64,000 bases of DNA, from contig NZ_JAAQWN010000001.1 of the NCBI RefSeq assembly GCF_012985465.1, positions 186,001-250,000 of the forward strand. The letters are read 5' to 3'. Positions 49,504 to 58,519 of this stretch are shown here, in pieces; within the stretch, counting starts at the first letter, position 1; each line of letters begins with the position of its first letter. The stretch comes from Pseudomonas sp. WS 5079 (GTDB lineage: Bacteria > Pseudomonadota > Gammaproteobacteria > Pseudomonadales > Pseudomonadaceae). Position numbers and translations under genes: made by a program. The notes beneath the pieces were generated by a model. That model searched no databases. It was not told the DNA's origin and saw only the letters and a program-made list of their open reading frames with translations.

Positions 49504-50526
49504 ATGACGTATGCCATTGCCCTGAACTTCGAAGATGGGGTTACCCGTTTTATCGACTGCGAGGTAGGGGAGAAGGTGCTCGATGCTGCTTTCCGCCAAC
49601 GCATCAACCTGCCCATGGACTGCTCGGACGGTGTCTGTGGCACGTGCAAGTGCCGTTGTGAAACCGGCGCCTATGACTTGGGCGACGACTATATCGAAGA
49701 CGCCCTGAGCGCGAATGAAGCCCAGGAGCGCCAGGTACTGACCTGCCAGATGGTGCCGCAGTCCGATTGCGTGATTGCCGTGCCGGTACCGTCCAGCGCG
49801 TGCAAGACCGGCACCACGCAGTTCGTCGCGACGCTGGCCAGCATCACCCGCCACGCCGATGCCGCACTGCAGGTGAGTTTCGAACTGGATCAGGCTCCGG
49901 TGTTTCTACCCGGCCAGTACGTGAACATCGGCGTGCCCGACAGCGGGCAGACGCGCTCCTATTCATTCAGCAGCCGCCCTGGCGACACGCACGCCAGTTT
50001 TCTGATCAAGCATGTACCGGGCGGGTTGATGAGCAGTTGGTTGGAGCGCGCCCAGCCGGGCGACAGCGTGCCGATGACCGGGCCGTTGGGCAGTTTTTAC
50101 CTGCGTGAGGTGCAAAGGCCGCTGCTGTTATTGGCCGGTGGCACCGGCCTGGCGCCGTTCCTGTCGATGCTTGAAGTGCTGGCCCTGCGGGGGGAAAGCC
50201 GGCCGATCACGCTGATCTATGGGGTGACGCGGGATCAGGACCTGGTGTTGGTCGAGGCCCTGGAGGCCTTCGCTGTGCGGTTGCCCAACCTCACGCTTGT
50301 CACCTGCGTGGCCGATCCGCAGACCGCGCACCCGCGCCAGGGGTATGTCACCCAGCATATGGCCGGCGACGTTCTCAACGATGGTGATGTCGACGTTTAC
50401 CTGTGCGGGCCGCCGCCGATGGTCGATGCGGTGCGCGAGCACTTCAAGCACCAGGGCGTGAGCCCGGCCAGCTTCCATTACGAAAAATTCACCGCCAATG
50501 CCATGGCCAACTGCGATGCCGCCTGA
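49504..50526 (+). CDS. benC: Benzoate 1,2-dioxygenase electron transfer component (ferredoxin reductase)
   Basis: A 340-residue protein. An N-terminal plant-type 2Fe-2S domain has Cys40, Cys45, Cys48 and Cys81. The FAD domain includes RSYSFSS (near 161-167), and the NAD domain GGTGLAPFL (near 213-221) and CGPPPM (near 302). It passes electrons from NADH to the oxygenase. GAGG precedes the ATG, ten bases after benB. Confidence 0.94.
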   Translation: MTYAIALNFEDGVTRFIDCEVGEKVLDAAFRQRINLPMDCSDGVCGTCKCRCETGAYDLGDDYIEDALSANEAQERQVLTCQMVPQSDCVIAVPVPSSACKTGTTQFVATLASITRHADAALQVSFELDQAPVFLPGQYVNIGVPDSGQTRSYSFSSRPGDTHASFLIKHVPGGLMSSWLERAQPGDSVPMTGPLGSFYLREVQRPLLLLAGGTGLAPFLSMLEVLALRGESRPITLIYGVTRDQDLVLVEALEAFAVRLPNLTLVTCVADPQTAHPRQGYVTQHMAGDVLNDGDVDVYLCGPPPMVDAVREHFKHQGVSPASFHYEKFTANAMANCDAA

Positions 50527-50536
50527 GGAAACCAGC

Positions 50537-51298
50537 ATGAATCTACGTTTTGATAGCAAGGTTGCGCTGGTCACCGGCGCCGCCCAGGGCATCGGCCGGC
50601 GCGTCGCCGAGCGTTTGCTGGCGGAGGGCGCCTGGGTGGTCGCAATCGATCGCTCGGAACTGGTGCACGAGTTGCAGCATGCCCGGGTGCTGACCCTCAT
50701 CGCCGACCTGGAGCAGCATGCCGAGTGTGCCCAGGTGATGGCCGCCGCCAAGGTGCGTTTCGGGCGCATCGATATCCTCATCAACAACGTCGGCGGGACC
50801 ATCTGGGCCAAGCCCTTCGAGTATTACGCCGAGGCGCAAATCGAGGCCGAAGTGCGCCGTTCGCTGTTCCCCACGCTGTGGTGCTGCCATTGCGTGCTGC
50901 CCTACATGCTGGAGCAGGGCAGTGGCGCCATCGTCAATGTGTCGTCGGTCGCCACACGGGGGGTCAATCGCGTGCCGTATGGCGCGGCCAAGGGTGGAGT
51001 GAATGCCTTGACCGCCTGCCTGGCCCTGGAAACCGCCGGCAGCGGCATCCGCGTCAACGCCACCGCACCCGGCGGCACCGAAGCACCGCCCCGGCGCATC
51101 CCGCGCAATAACCAGCCGCAGAGCGCGCAGGAGCGCGCGTGGTACCAACAAATCGTCGACCAGACCCTGGATAGCAGCCCGATGAAGCGTTACGGCAGCA
51201 TCGACGAACAAGTGGGCGCGATCCTGTTCCTGGCCTCTGACGAAGCCTCCTACATCACCGGCGTGACCTTGCCGGTAGGAGGGGGCGACCTTGGTTGA
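50537..51298 (+). CDS. benD: 1,6-dihydroxycyclohexa-2,4-diene-1-carboxylate dehydrogenase
   Basis: A 253-residue short-chain dehydrogenase from ATG 50537 (GAGGA upstream). It has TGAAQGIG (NAD binding, residues 13-20), NNVGG (86-90) and YGAAK (catalytic Tyr/Lys near 152-156). It oxidises and decarboxylates the benzoate diol to catechol. Its presence distinguishes ben from ant clusters. It is the last intact gene of the operon. Confidence 0.94.
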   Translation: MNLRFDSKVALVTGAAQGIGRRVAERLLAEGAWVVAIDRSELVHELQHARVLTLIADLEQHAECAQVMAAAKVRFGRIDILINNVGGTIWAKPFEYYAEAQIEAEVRRSLFPTLWCCHCVLPYMLEQGSGAIVNVSSVATRGVNRVPYGAAKGGVNALTACLALETAGSGIRVNATAPGGTEAPPRRIPRNNQPQSAQERAWYQQIVDQTLDSSPMKRYGSIDEQVGAILFLASDEASYITGVTLPVGGGDLG

Positions 51299-51332
51299 TT
51301 TGCCTTTTACCTGCAGGGTCTGCCGTGCCACT

Positions 51333-51434
51333 GGCTTGGGCATTCGAATACGCAATGTGACGGCGCGCTCAAACTACCGCAGCGACCTCAATGAGAACCG
51401 GCTGGATCTCAGTTACACCTGGACGCAGCTTTAA
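51333..51434 (+). pseudogene. C-terminal remnant of an OprD/BenF-type porin
   Basis: Thirty-three codons ending in TAA read GLGIRIRNVTARSNYRSDLN followed by ENRLDLSYTWTQL. This closely resembles the last two strands of OprD-family outer-membrane porins, whose benzoate member benF often follows benABCD. No start codon or earlier part remains; sequence just upstream (51299-51332) is unrelated. The gene was apparently lost by deletion, leaving the 3' end and its terminator. Confidence 0.7.
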
Positions 51435-51437
51435 ACC

Positions 51438-51478
51438 CTGACCGAGCAGAGCCCCAGGCCTTGCTCGGTCAGTTTTTT
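51438..51478 (+). terminator. Intrinsic terminator of the ben operon
   Basis: CTGACCGAGCA (51438-51448) pairs with TGCTCGGTCAG (51462-51472), followed by TTTTTT (51473-51478). It sits right after the porin remnant and probably terminated that gene originally. Confidence 0.9.
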
Positions 51479-51500
51479 GCAAGGCGCAGGGTGTACCGAA

Positions 51501-54500
51501 TCATCTACCTTTACTGGTCAACCACAACCCCCTGAAACTGCCGAAGGGCAACCAAGTAATATCACCGATGAATGTATCGGCAAACTGAGCGGGCTCAGAC
51601 TCGAGGACCCCCAGACCTCCCAGGACCCCCGAGGTCACGAACGAAAGCGTATTTACATCACCGGTATCGAACAGACTCGAAGTCCCCCGGGGGTGCAGTA
51701 GTGACGCATCGTTGTAGCGGACCTGCCAATTCACGGTTGGGCGGGGGAATGATTTTGCCCAGACGCGCTCCATTCCTCGGATTAGCCGCGACTGCCTGAG
51801 GGTGCCGGTCACGGCGTTGGATGTCTTGCTCATGAGGTTCCTGGCGACTGCTGGGAGAGACCGCCCCAGATACGCGCCAACCCTCACAACTTTGGCTGCC
51901 AGCGTGGTCAGCCCTGCTGCTGCTCCGGTGCTCAGGGATATCCAGGCCAGGATGCCGGAAGCCGCGGAATTGGTGTCCTGGATAACCACTGAGGCAATAC
52001 CGGTCGCGAGCGAAGTGGCGGCGAGCCCAACAATCGCCGCCGTCAGTAACAGTGCCGTCCCTCCTGTCATCACGGCGGTCAATACACCGACCGCGCCCCA
52101 CAGGTACGTATGAATCAAAGATCCTCCTTCGCCCAAACCCTCCGGGCCAGGCAGGTCGTCCCCCCAAATCGCCCGTAATTGCTTATCCACGGAAAAATGC
52201 CCGGTGGGGTCCTGATAATTGACCGGGTCCCCTTCGGCACAATAGCCATACAGATTGGGTCCACCCTTACCGAACGGGCTGAGGTCATCCTGGGTAAGAA
52301 ACTGCATGCTGGATGCGTCATACCAGCGTTCGCCTGTGCCCAGCGGGTATTGGCCGGTGGTGCTGTCACGGTATTGGCCGTTGAAGCCCAGTACCGAGTC
52401 GGGCTCATCCGAAAAATGCTCGCCGTAGGCGGTATAGGCATGATGCTTGAGGGTCTGGGCCTGGACATCGTAGCTGACCAACACGCTGCCGTTGAGATCC
52501 CGCAGTTCAAACAGTGTTCTGTCGACCCCGGAGCGCTTGATTTGTTGGACCGTACAGGCGGCGCTGCCGGGGTTGAGGTTGCGGCTGTTGTCGTTACTGG
52601 CGGTGGCGTAATCCCCGCAAGCCTTGAGGCCGTCGTAGATCACTTGACTTGGCTCGTCACCGCCATTACGGGTCATCAGGCGTTTGGACGGGTCATAGCT
52701 ATAACGCGCACTGCCAGCCTGGATGAGCCGCCCGAGCCAGTCATAGCTGTATTTTTTGCCCGTCTGGTCCTGGGTTACCCGTCCCGCTGCGTCATAACTC
52801 AAGCTGGCAGACGCGATGTAGTCCGCGTGGCTGTTCTTGACTGTTGTAAGGCGGTAGCCATTGGCAGCGTCGTAGGTATAGGTTGCGGTGTTTTTCGCGG
52901 TGCCGATGGTGCTGATGCAGGTAAGCACGTTACCCAGTGCATCGTAGGTAAATTCCTGTTTGTCGATCTCCTTGTTCTTCGGCGTCCTTGGCCGCCAGAC
53001 GCCAGTGGTGGTACAGGACTTGACCCGGCCGCCCGGCGTATAGGTCAGGCTGCGGGAGCCGAGGAGGGTGGCGCCCTGTTTCAATTGGGCCGATTTCAAT
53101 TTGTCATCGGCGTAATAAGTTTGCTCCAGCAGGAGGTCAACTTTACCGGGGAGTATGAATTGGCGGCTGGTCTCACGTTGTTGCGGATCGTGGGTGTACT
53201 TCACATGGAATGTGATGGGGGAAGTGGGCTCAAGGTTGTAGGGGCCGGCAACGACTTCCTCCTGAAACAGCCCTTGATCATCGTAAATGTGGTCAGTGGT
53301 GTAGTGAAAGTTATTGCTGGCATAGCGCTGCCCGTTAGTCTTGTAGAGAAACAGTGTCTGGTTACTGAGTACGTCGGTACTGTCCAGCAAGCGCCCATTC
53401 ATTGAGTGGGTATAGAGCACTTCCTTGCTTTGACCTGGCTCGGTTTGCACCTGTTGCCGGGTGATACTGAGATAGAGGTCATGGTTGTACTGGAGGAACT
53501 GTTGGCCCTCGGTCGCCGTGGCAATACCTTGTGTGCCATAGGCGTAGGTAAAGGTGTTTTGCGCGCTGGCATCTGCGGTACTGGTCTTGGCCAGGCGATT
53601 GCCCAGCTCCTTGATGTAGTCATGCTTGAGCACGCGGCCGTCGGCGGTAGCAGTGGTCGCGGGTACTGTGCTTGTGCCGCTATAGGTGTAAGTCTCGGTG
53701 CAAGAGCCGCGTGTCAGCGAGGTTACCCGGCCCCAAGTGTCGAAGCTGCGCTTGCCCAGGACCTGCCGTTTGCCACCGGACTCAAGCTCGATTTGTGTGG
53801 CGTCCCTGAATAGCCAGTGCTGCGGGTAGGTGTAGTGGTAGGTATAGATGAAGGGCACGTCGAGCAACCCACGGCCTTTTTCGCTGCGCCGTTCACTCAG
53901 CAGGCGACCATTGGCATCGTAGATGTAGTTGATGGTGATAATTCCGAACTCGCTGTCGGTAACCAACTGTTTAATTTGCTTGGCCCGATTGTAACTGGCT
54001 GTCTGGGTTTGAAAGACGGCGCCGTTCTGGCCTTTCCATTGAATTTTCTTGATGGTTTCATCCGAGTTGTACGTCGTCACGGTGGTGTGCTTGTCGGCGG
54101 CCTTGCCGGTCCATTGCGTACGGGTCATGGCGACGGGGTCATATTGATTGAAGTCTTCCCGGCCATCGCTGTAGTGCTGGCTGCTGACTTCATTCCAGTC
54201 GTCGTATCGCATCTCTTGCCATTGGATGAGCTGGGTCCCGTGCCGGTCATAATCAAAACTTGATGTCCGTAGCTCACGTCCCAGGCTGTCATAGGTAACG
54301 GCCTTGGTTTGCTTACGCAGGTTACCTTCCAGCAAGTATTCACTCACCAGCCGATCCTGGCCGTCGTATTGGGTCAAGTGGGTTTTTCCGTTGGGCTCGG
54401 TGACTTTCACTTGCCCGGGCGCGGGGTAGGCATAGGCGGTGACTTGGCGATACGTGGTGCTGTGCGCGCAGACGGTCAGGCTGAGTAACTGCCCGTATTG

Positions 54501-56375
54501 GCTATAGGTAAACTCGGTGCGATTGCCATCAGCGTCGACTTGGCGCAGGAGGCGGCCACTGAGGGTGCTTTGGGTTTGTGAAGACGTACGGGTCTTGCCG
54601 GTTGTGTCGGTGTCGGTGGTCGTGGTGGTCAGTTCGGTGTTACCAACCCCTCCCAGTGTGTAGTCAAAGGTGCGTATTGGATCGGTCTGCACGGGGCGCC
54701 GGTCCTTGGTCCCCAGGGTGCTCTGGGTAAGGGTCTTCACGCGACCCTTGCGAAAGTCGTCACCTTCGAAGTATTCGATAAGCTGGCCGATGAGTGCTGC
54801 ATTGTAGTTCAGTTCGCTGGCGAGACTACCTTGTAAGGTACTGATGATTTTAGATTCGCTTAGATTGGGTATTTGTTTATAGGCGTGGTATTTAAAGGTG
54901 AAAATATTTAATAGTTGGGGGAATGTCCCTGGCAGCAGTTCTGGAATTATTGCCAGCAGCCCTGGATCGTCGACGATTTCAGTATCAACGTAAGTGGAAG
55001 GAAACAGCTGGGTGGGGAGTGTCAGGATAGGCGTCCATGATTCATCAGGCTCTTTGTCGGTCTGCTGCTCGGAAGTTAATGCGATCTGATTCAGCAAGTT
55101 TGTTAAGGTAGTCTCGCTCTCAGTAGATTTAATTTCACCTTTTTCTGGGGCAGGTATGTAGTCCACTACTGTAGTTACTCTTTCTTGTCGATTTCTGACA
55201 AGTGCAGAGTGGGTATTGAAGCGGTTTTCGTTTTTCTCTTCCCGACTCTTGCCGGCCTTGCTGTATATCGTCGATGTCGTGCGACTTAGTAGTTCTTCTT
55301 GCACAGTCATCGTGTATTTTTTTTGTGTTTGTGCCGCCCCTTGTACGAGCACTTCGGAGGTGACGTTGTGCTGTTCATTGTAGTTATAGGTCGTGGTGCG
55401 AATGGCCGGCACGCCCTCGCTCATGATCGTGCGGTAGTGATCCGGGTCCTGGCGCTGGTACACATAGGTGGTCACCACCGGTGTCCCGCCGCCATTGGGC
55501 GTCAGGGTATGGGTGCTAACACAGGGCAGGGCAGATAGCTTGGGGTTGTCCGGGAAGGTCAGTCCGTTGTCCTGATACTCCACCTGCTCCTGCAGCCCGT
55601 CAAAGCTGGTGATGTTGGTCAGCAGCCAGCCACAGGTCGGGTGATCGAGGTACTCGAAACTGCTTTTGATATCTGCTGCGAGGCTGACGGATTTAAGGGC
55701 GTAATTCTCGATGGCCAGGCTGTAGCTCAGGGTTTCGGCGGCGTCGTCGGGCCAGAACGTCAACGTGGCCGAACTGATGACCGGCGTGGCGGCCGGGTCC
55801 CCTGGGGTGTATTGCACCTTGAGCAGGCTGCGGGTGGCGTCGCGGATTTCGGTCAACTGGATCTGGTAGTAGGTTGCGCCGCCGATCACATGGGCGGTGG
55901 TCATCCAGCTCAGGGTCACGCTGTTGTAACCATCGGTGGTCAGGGACTCGGGGACGTAGATGCCGGTATCTGGCAGCAGTACCAGCACTTCCTTGCGGCC
56001 ACCTTTGCGGTGCACGGTCAACTTGCCGTTGTTCCATTGCGCAATCACGGCGGATTGCTTCAAATCTTTATCCTTTTCCACCGTCAACACTTCACCGGAA
56101 TGCATCGTGAGCTTCTTGTGCTTTTCACTGTAGGTGGTCATGGCATAGAACCAGCCATCCCCCAGCGCTGCCTCGTTATTGACCACGGGCGTATTGTGCA
56201 GGCTCATTTCGATCACCGGCCCGTTGCCGGCATTGCCCGTCAGCGACGGCAAGGGCACGTAAACCTCAAACAACCCCGTGCGTGGGTCCACGACATTGCG
56301 CTTTTGCGTGGTGGCATTGAAGATCGGATCGTTTTCGTCGTCGGTTGGGTCGGTGCCCATGGGGTTGTGCGCCAT
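51501..56375 (-). CDS. Large Rhs/YD-repeat protein with variable C-terminal tail
   Basis: 1624 residues from ATG 56375, chosen because AGGAG lies six bases upstream (the frame opens at 56405). There is no signal peptide. Residues 1-350 form a SpvB/TcdB-like beta-rich start (RTGLFEVYVPLPSLTGNAGNG). Residues about 600-1390 hold many YD repeats (YDANGRLLSE, YDALGNVLTC, YDAAGRVTQD). The Rhs core ends at QDPTGH (about 1393). A 231-residue tail follows, with two or three hydrophobic helices (VGVLTAVMTGGTALLLTAAIVGLAA) and a polar end. Rhs cores encapsulate C-terminal toxins; the tail type is not recognised. No VgrG/PAAR or obvious immunity gene is adjacent. Confidence 0.88.
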   Translation of the reverse strand: MAHNPMGTDPTDDENDPIFNATTQKRNVVDPRTGLFEVYVPLPSLTGNAGNGPVIEMSLHNTPVVNNEAALGDGWFYAMTTYSEKHKKLTMHSGEVLTVEKDKDLKQSAVIAQWNNGKLTVHRKGGRKEVLVLLPDTGIYVPESLTTDGYNSVTLSWMTTAHVIGGATYYQIQLTEIRDATRSLLKVQYTPGDPAATPVISSATLTFWPDDAAETLSYSLAIENYALKSVSLAADIKSSFEYLDHPTCGWLLTNITSFDGLQEQVEYQDNGLTFPDNPKLSALPCVSTHTLTPNGGGTPVVTTYVYQRQDPDHYRTIMSEGVPAIRTTTYNYNEQHNVTSEVLVQGAAQTQKKYTMTVQEELLSRTTSTIYSKAGKSREEKNENRFNTHSALVRNRQERVTTVVDYIPAPEKGEIKSTESETTLTNLLNQIALTSEQQTDKEPDESWTPILTLPTQLFPSTYVDTEIVDDPGLLAIIPELLPGTFPQLLNIFTFKYHAYKQIPNLSESKIISTLQGSLASELNYNAALIGQLIEYFEGDDFRKGRVKTLTQSTLGTKDRRPVQTDPIRTFDYTLGGVGNTELTTTTTDTDTTGKTRTSSQTQSTLSGRLLRQVDADGNRTEFTYSQYGQLLSLTVCAHSTTYRQVTAYAYPAPGQVKVTEPNGKTHLTQYDGQDRLVSEYLLEGNLRKQTKAVTYDSLGRELRTSSFDYDRHGTQLIQWQEMRYDDWNEVSSQHYSDGREDFNQYDPVAMTRTQWTGKAADKHTTVTTYNSDETIKKIQWKGQNGAVFQTQTASYNRAKQIKQLVTDSEFGIITINYIYDANGRLLSERRSEKGRGLLDVPFIYTYHYTYPQHWLFRDATQIELESGGKRQVLGKRSFDTWGRVTSLTRGSCTETYTYSGTSTVPATTATADGRVLKHDYIKELGNRLAKTSTADASAQNTFTYAYGTQGIATATEGQQFLQYNHDLYLSITRQQVQTEPGQSKEVLYTHSMNGRLLDSTDVLSNQTLFLYKTNGQRYASNNFHYTTDHIYDDQGLFQEEVVAGPYNLEPTSPITFHVKYTHDPQQRETSRQFILPGKVDLLLEQTYYADDKLKSAQLKQGATLLGSRSLTYTPGGRVKSCTTTGVWRPRTPKNKEIDKQEFTYDALGNVLTCISTIGTAKNTATYTYDAANGYRLTTVKNSHADYIASASLSYDAAGRVTQDQTGKKYSYDWLGRLIQAGSARYSYDPSKRLMTRNGGDEPSQVIYDGLKACGDYATASNDNSRNLNPGSAACTVQQIKRSGVDRTLFELRDLNGSVLVSYDVQAQTLKHHAYTAYGEHFSDEPDSVLGFNGQYRDSTTGQYPLGTGERWYDASSMQFLTQDDLSPFGKGGPNLYGYCAEGDPVNYQDPTGHFSVDKQLRAIWGDDLPGPEGLGEGGSLIHTYLWGAVGVLTAVMTGGTALLLTAAIVGLAATSLATGIASVVIQDTNSAASGILAWISLSTGAAAGLTTLAAKVVRVGAYLGRSLPAVARNLMSKTSNAVTGTLRQSRLIRGMERVWAKSFPRPTVNWQVRYNDASLLHPRGTSSLFDTGDVNTLSFVTSGVLGGLGVLESEPAQFADTFIGDITWLPFGSFRGLWLTSKGR

Positions 56376-56530
56376 CATCCTCTCCTTGATTTTTACCCTG
56401 TTCAAAAACTACGCGACGGCGAACGCGCACGTAACTGTCAAATCTCACAGTCGTTTATATCGTTTAGTAATGGGTGTAGGATTTTTTACTCTCTCCTTTA
56501 ACCGTGGAGCTGCGTGTGGAATCCGTCACG

Positions 56531-57475
56531 ATGAACCCGAATATTGAACCTCAGGCTGTGTGCACTCCGATCACCCGCGCGGCCATTTTCATGGTCGCCA
56601 CACTTGCTCCCGGTAGCGATGCGGCCAGGACGGTACGCCAGTGGTGCGGCGATATCGCCGCCCTTACGCGCTCCGTGGGCAAGCGCGTGCCCGACGGTAG
56701 CCTGACCTGTGTCTGCGGCTTCGGCTCGACGGCCTGGGACGCGCTGTTCGGCAACCCACGCCCGGCGTCCCTGCATCCGTTTCAGGCAGTTGGCGTAGCG
56801 GGGCGCATGGCGGTTGCCACGCCTGGGGATGTGTTGCTGCACATTCGCGCCGAGCGCATGGACCTGTGTTTTGAACTGGCCACGCAAATCATGGCGGCCC
56901 TGGGGGATGCGGTGGTCGTGGTGGATGAGGTCCAGGGATTTCGCAATTTCGACATGCGCAGCATCATCGGGTTTGTCGATGGCACCGAGAACCCGACCGG
57001 GCGCAAGGCTGTCGGTTTCACCATCGTCGCTGACGAAGACCCGGCGTTCAGTGGCGGCAGCTATGTGCTGGTGCAAAAGTACCTGCACAACATGGGTGCC
57101 TGGAACGCGTTGTCCACCGAGGCCCAGGAGCGGGTGATCGGGCGTACCAAACTGGCGGATATCGAACTGGCGGATGAGGCCAAGCCGAGCAACTCCCACA
57201 GTGCCTTGACCACCATCACCGAGGATGGCGAGGAAGTGAAGATCCTGCGCGACAACATGCCCTTCGGCCGGCCGGGAGCGGGGGAGTTCGGCACCTATTT
57301 CATCGGCTATGCGCGCACGCCGCAGCCGCTGGAGCTGATGCTGGAGAACATGTTTGTCGGCCGGCCTGCCGGCAACTATGACCGGCTGCTGGATTTCAGT
57401 ACGGCGGTCACCGGTGGCTTGTTTTTTGTGCCGTCCGCGGATCTGCTGGAAGAACTGGCCGAGCGTGAGCCTTAG
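56531..57475 (+). CDS. Dye-decolorizing (DyP-type) peroxidase
   Basis: About 314 residues from ATG 56531; the frame is open from 56504. The hallmark GFVDGTENP (the GxxDG motif with catalytic Asp) lies near residue 145. A heme-ligand His is likely in the SNSHSA stretch near 219. The C-terminal MLENMFVGRPAGNYDRLLDFSTAVTGGLFFVPS is typical of the family. It is a cytoplasmic heme peroxidase (no Tat signal) that uses hydrogen peroxide. It is divergent from the Rhs gene and convergent with the LysR gene. Confidence 0.92.
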   Translation: MNPNIEPQAVCTPITRAAIFMVATLAPGSDAARTVRQWCGDIAALTRSVGKRVPDGSLTCVCGFGSTAWDALFGNPRPASLHPFQAVGVAGRMAVATPGDVLLHIRAERMDLCFELATQIMAALGDAVVVVDEVQGFRNFDMRSIIGFVDGTENPTGRKAVGFTIVADEDPAFSGGSYVLVQKYLHNMGAWNALSTEAQERVIGRTKLADIELADEAKPSNSHSALTTITEDGEEVKILRDNMPFGRPGAGEFGTYFIGYARTPQPLELMLENMFVGRPAGNYDRLLDFSTAVTGGLFFVPSADLLEELAEREP

Positions 57476-57509
57476 GGGCGGCCACGCTCGGCAATCTGCC
57501 AGGTAAGGC

Positions 57510-58388
57510 TCACTTCGCCACTGCCTGCATCAGCAACTTGCGAATCTCCCCGGTAATCGCACTTTTGGTGCCTTGCTCCAGAATCCCCACCCGGCGTACC
57601 GCCAAGTCTCCAGGCAGCGGCAGTACGCGCAGGCTGGGGTCTTTGTGCCAGTCAAAGTTCTTCAACAGCGGCACGATTGCCACACCGACTTGCTGGCGGA
57701 CCAGGTCGGCGATACCGATGATCGAGTTCAATTCGAGGATTTCCAGCGGCTCGACCGATTCACTCTTGATGATCGATTGCACCTTGCGGCCTACGGCGGT
57801 GGACCGGTCATAGCGAATGAACGGCTGGGTCCTGAGCAATTCCACGGCGTCGTTGATACCCGCGGTCTGCGCGGTGTTGGCGAGCATGACGATGGGCTCG
57901 TTGTAGAGCAGGGTCCAGCTCAAGCCGTCGAAGTTTTGCCGCGCCGTCTCGATCAACAACGCCGCGTCGAGCTTGGCGGCGTGTACCAGGTTGACCACCT
58001 CTTCGGAGCGGGCAGTCATCAGGTTGACCGAGATGCGCGGGTGCAGCTTTTTCAGTTGCACCAGGCAATTGGCGAGCAGACCCATGCCGGAGGTAATACC
58101 GCCGATGGACACTTCGCCCTCCATGGCCATGCCATCGGGCGCCTCGGCGATCATTTGCTCGTAGTCCGCCAACAGGCGCTTGGCCTTGGGCAGCAACAAT
58201 ACGCCATCGCGGCTGAGCTTGATCTGTCGCTGGCTGCGGTCGAACAGTGGCCGGCGCATCTCTTCTTCGAGGGCGCGCATTTGCTGGCCGACAGCGGCAT
58301 TGGTCAGGGCCACCCGGTCGGCGGCGGCGGCGAAACTGCCGTATTCGGCGACGGCGATAAACGTCTTGAAGAAGCGAATGTTGCTCAT
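57510..58388 (-). CDS. LysR-family transcriptional regulator
   Basis: About 292 residues from ATG 58388 (an ATG at 58406 is possible). Residues 3-60 form the LysR winged HTH (FFKTFIAVAEYGSFAAAADRVALTNAAVGQQMRALEEEMRRPLFDRSQR). The substrate-binding domain fills the rest. It is divergent from the hydrolase/ABC transporter genes with about 130 bases between, so it probably controls them. The effector is unknown. Confidence 0.92.
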   Translation of the reverse strand: MSNIRFFKTFIAVAEYGSFAAAADRVALTNAAVGQQMRALEEEMRRPLFDRSQRQIKLSRDGVLLLPKAKRLLADYEQMIAEAPDGMAMEGEVSIGGITSGMGLLANCLVQLKKLHPRISVNLMTARSEEVVNLVHAAKLDAALLIETARQNFDGLSWTLLYNEPIVMLANTAQTAGINDAVELLRTQPFIRYDRSTAVGRKVQSIIKSESVEPLEILELNSIIGIADLVRQQVGVAIVPLLKNFDWHKDPSLRVLPLPGDLAVRRVGILEQGTKSAITGEIRKLLMQAVAK

Positions 58389-58519
58389 GGGCAGGCCCGT
58401 GGTCATGGGTGTGCCTGAATCGTAAAGGTTTTGTTTGCTCAGGTTAAAGTTAAATTAGTTTTTCTTTTTATAGGGCCCGGCCAATACTCAAGCCCGAACT
58501 GACTCGGCGAACTTACCCA

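Noticed and set aside
47632..50526. Reading the dioxygenase as anthranilate dioxygenase (antABC)
   Set aside because: A benD-type dehydrogenase, a porin remnant of benF type and a BenR/Pm-type box favour benzoate; ant clusters usually lack the dehydrogenase.
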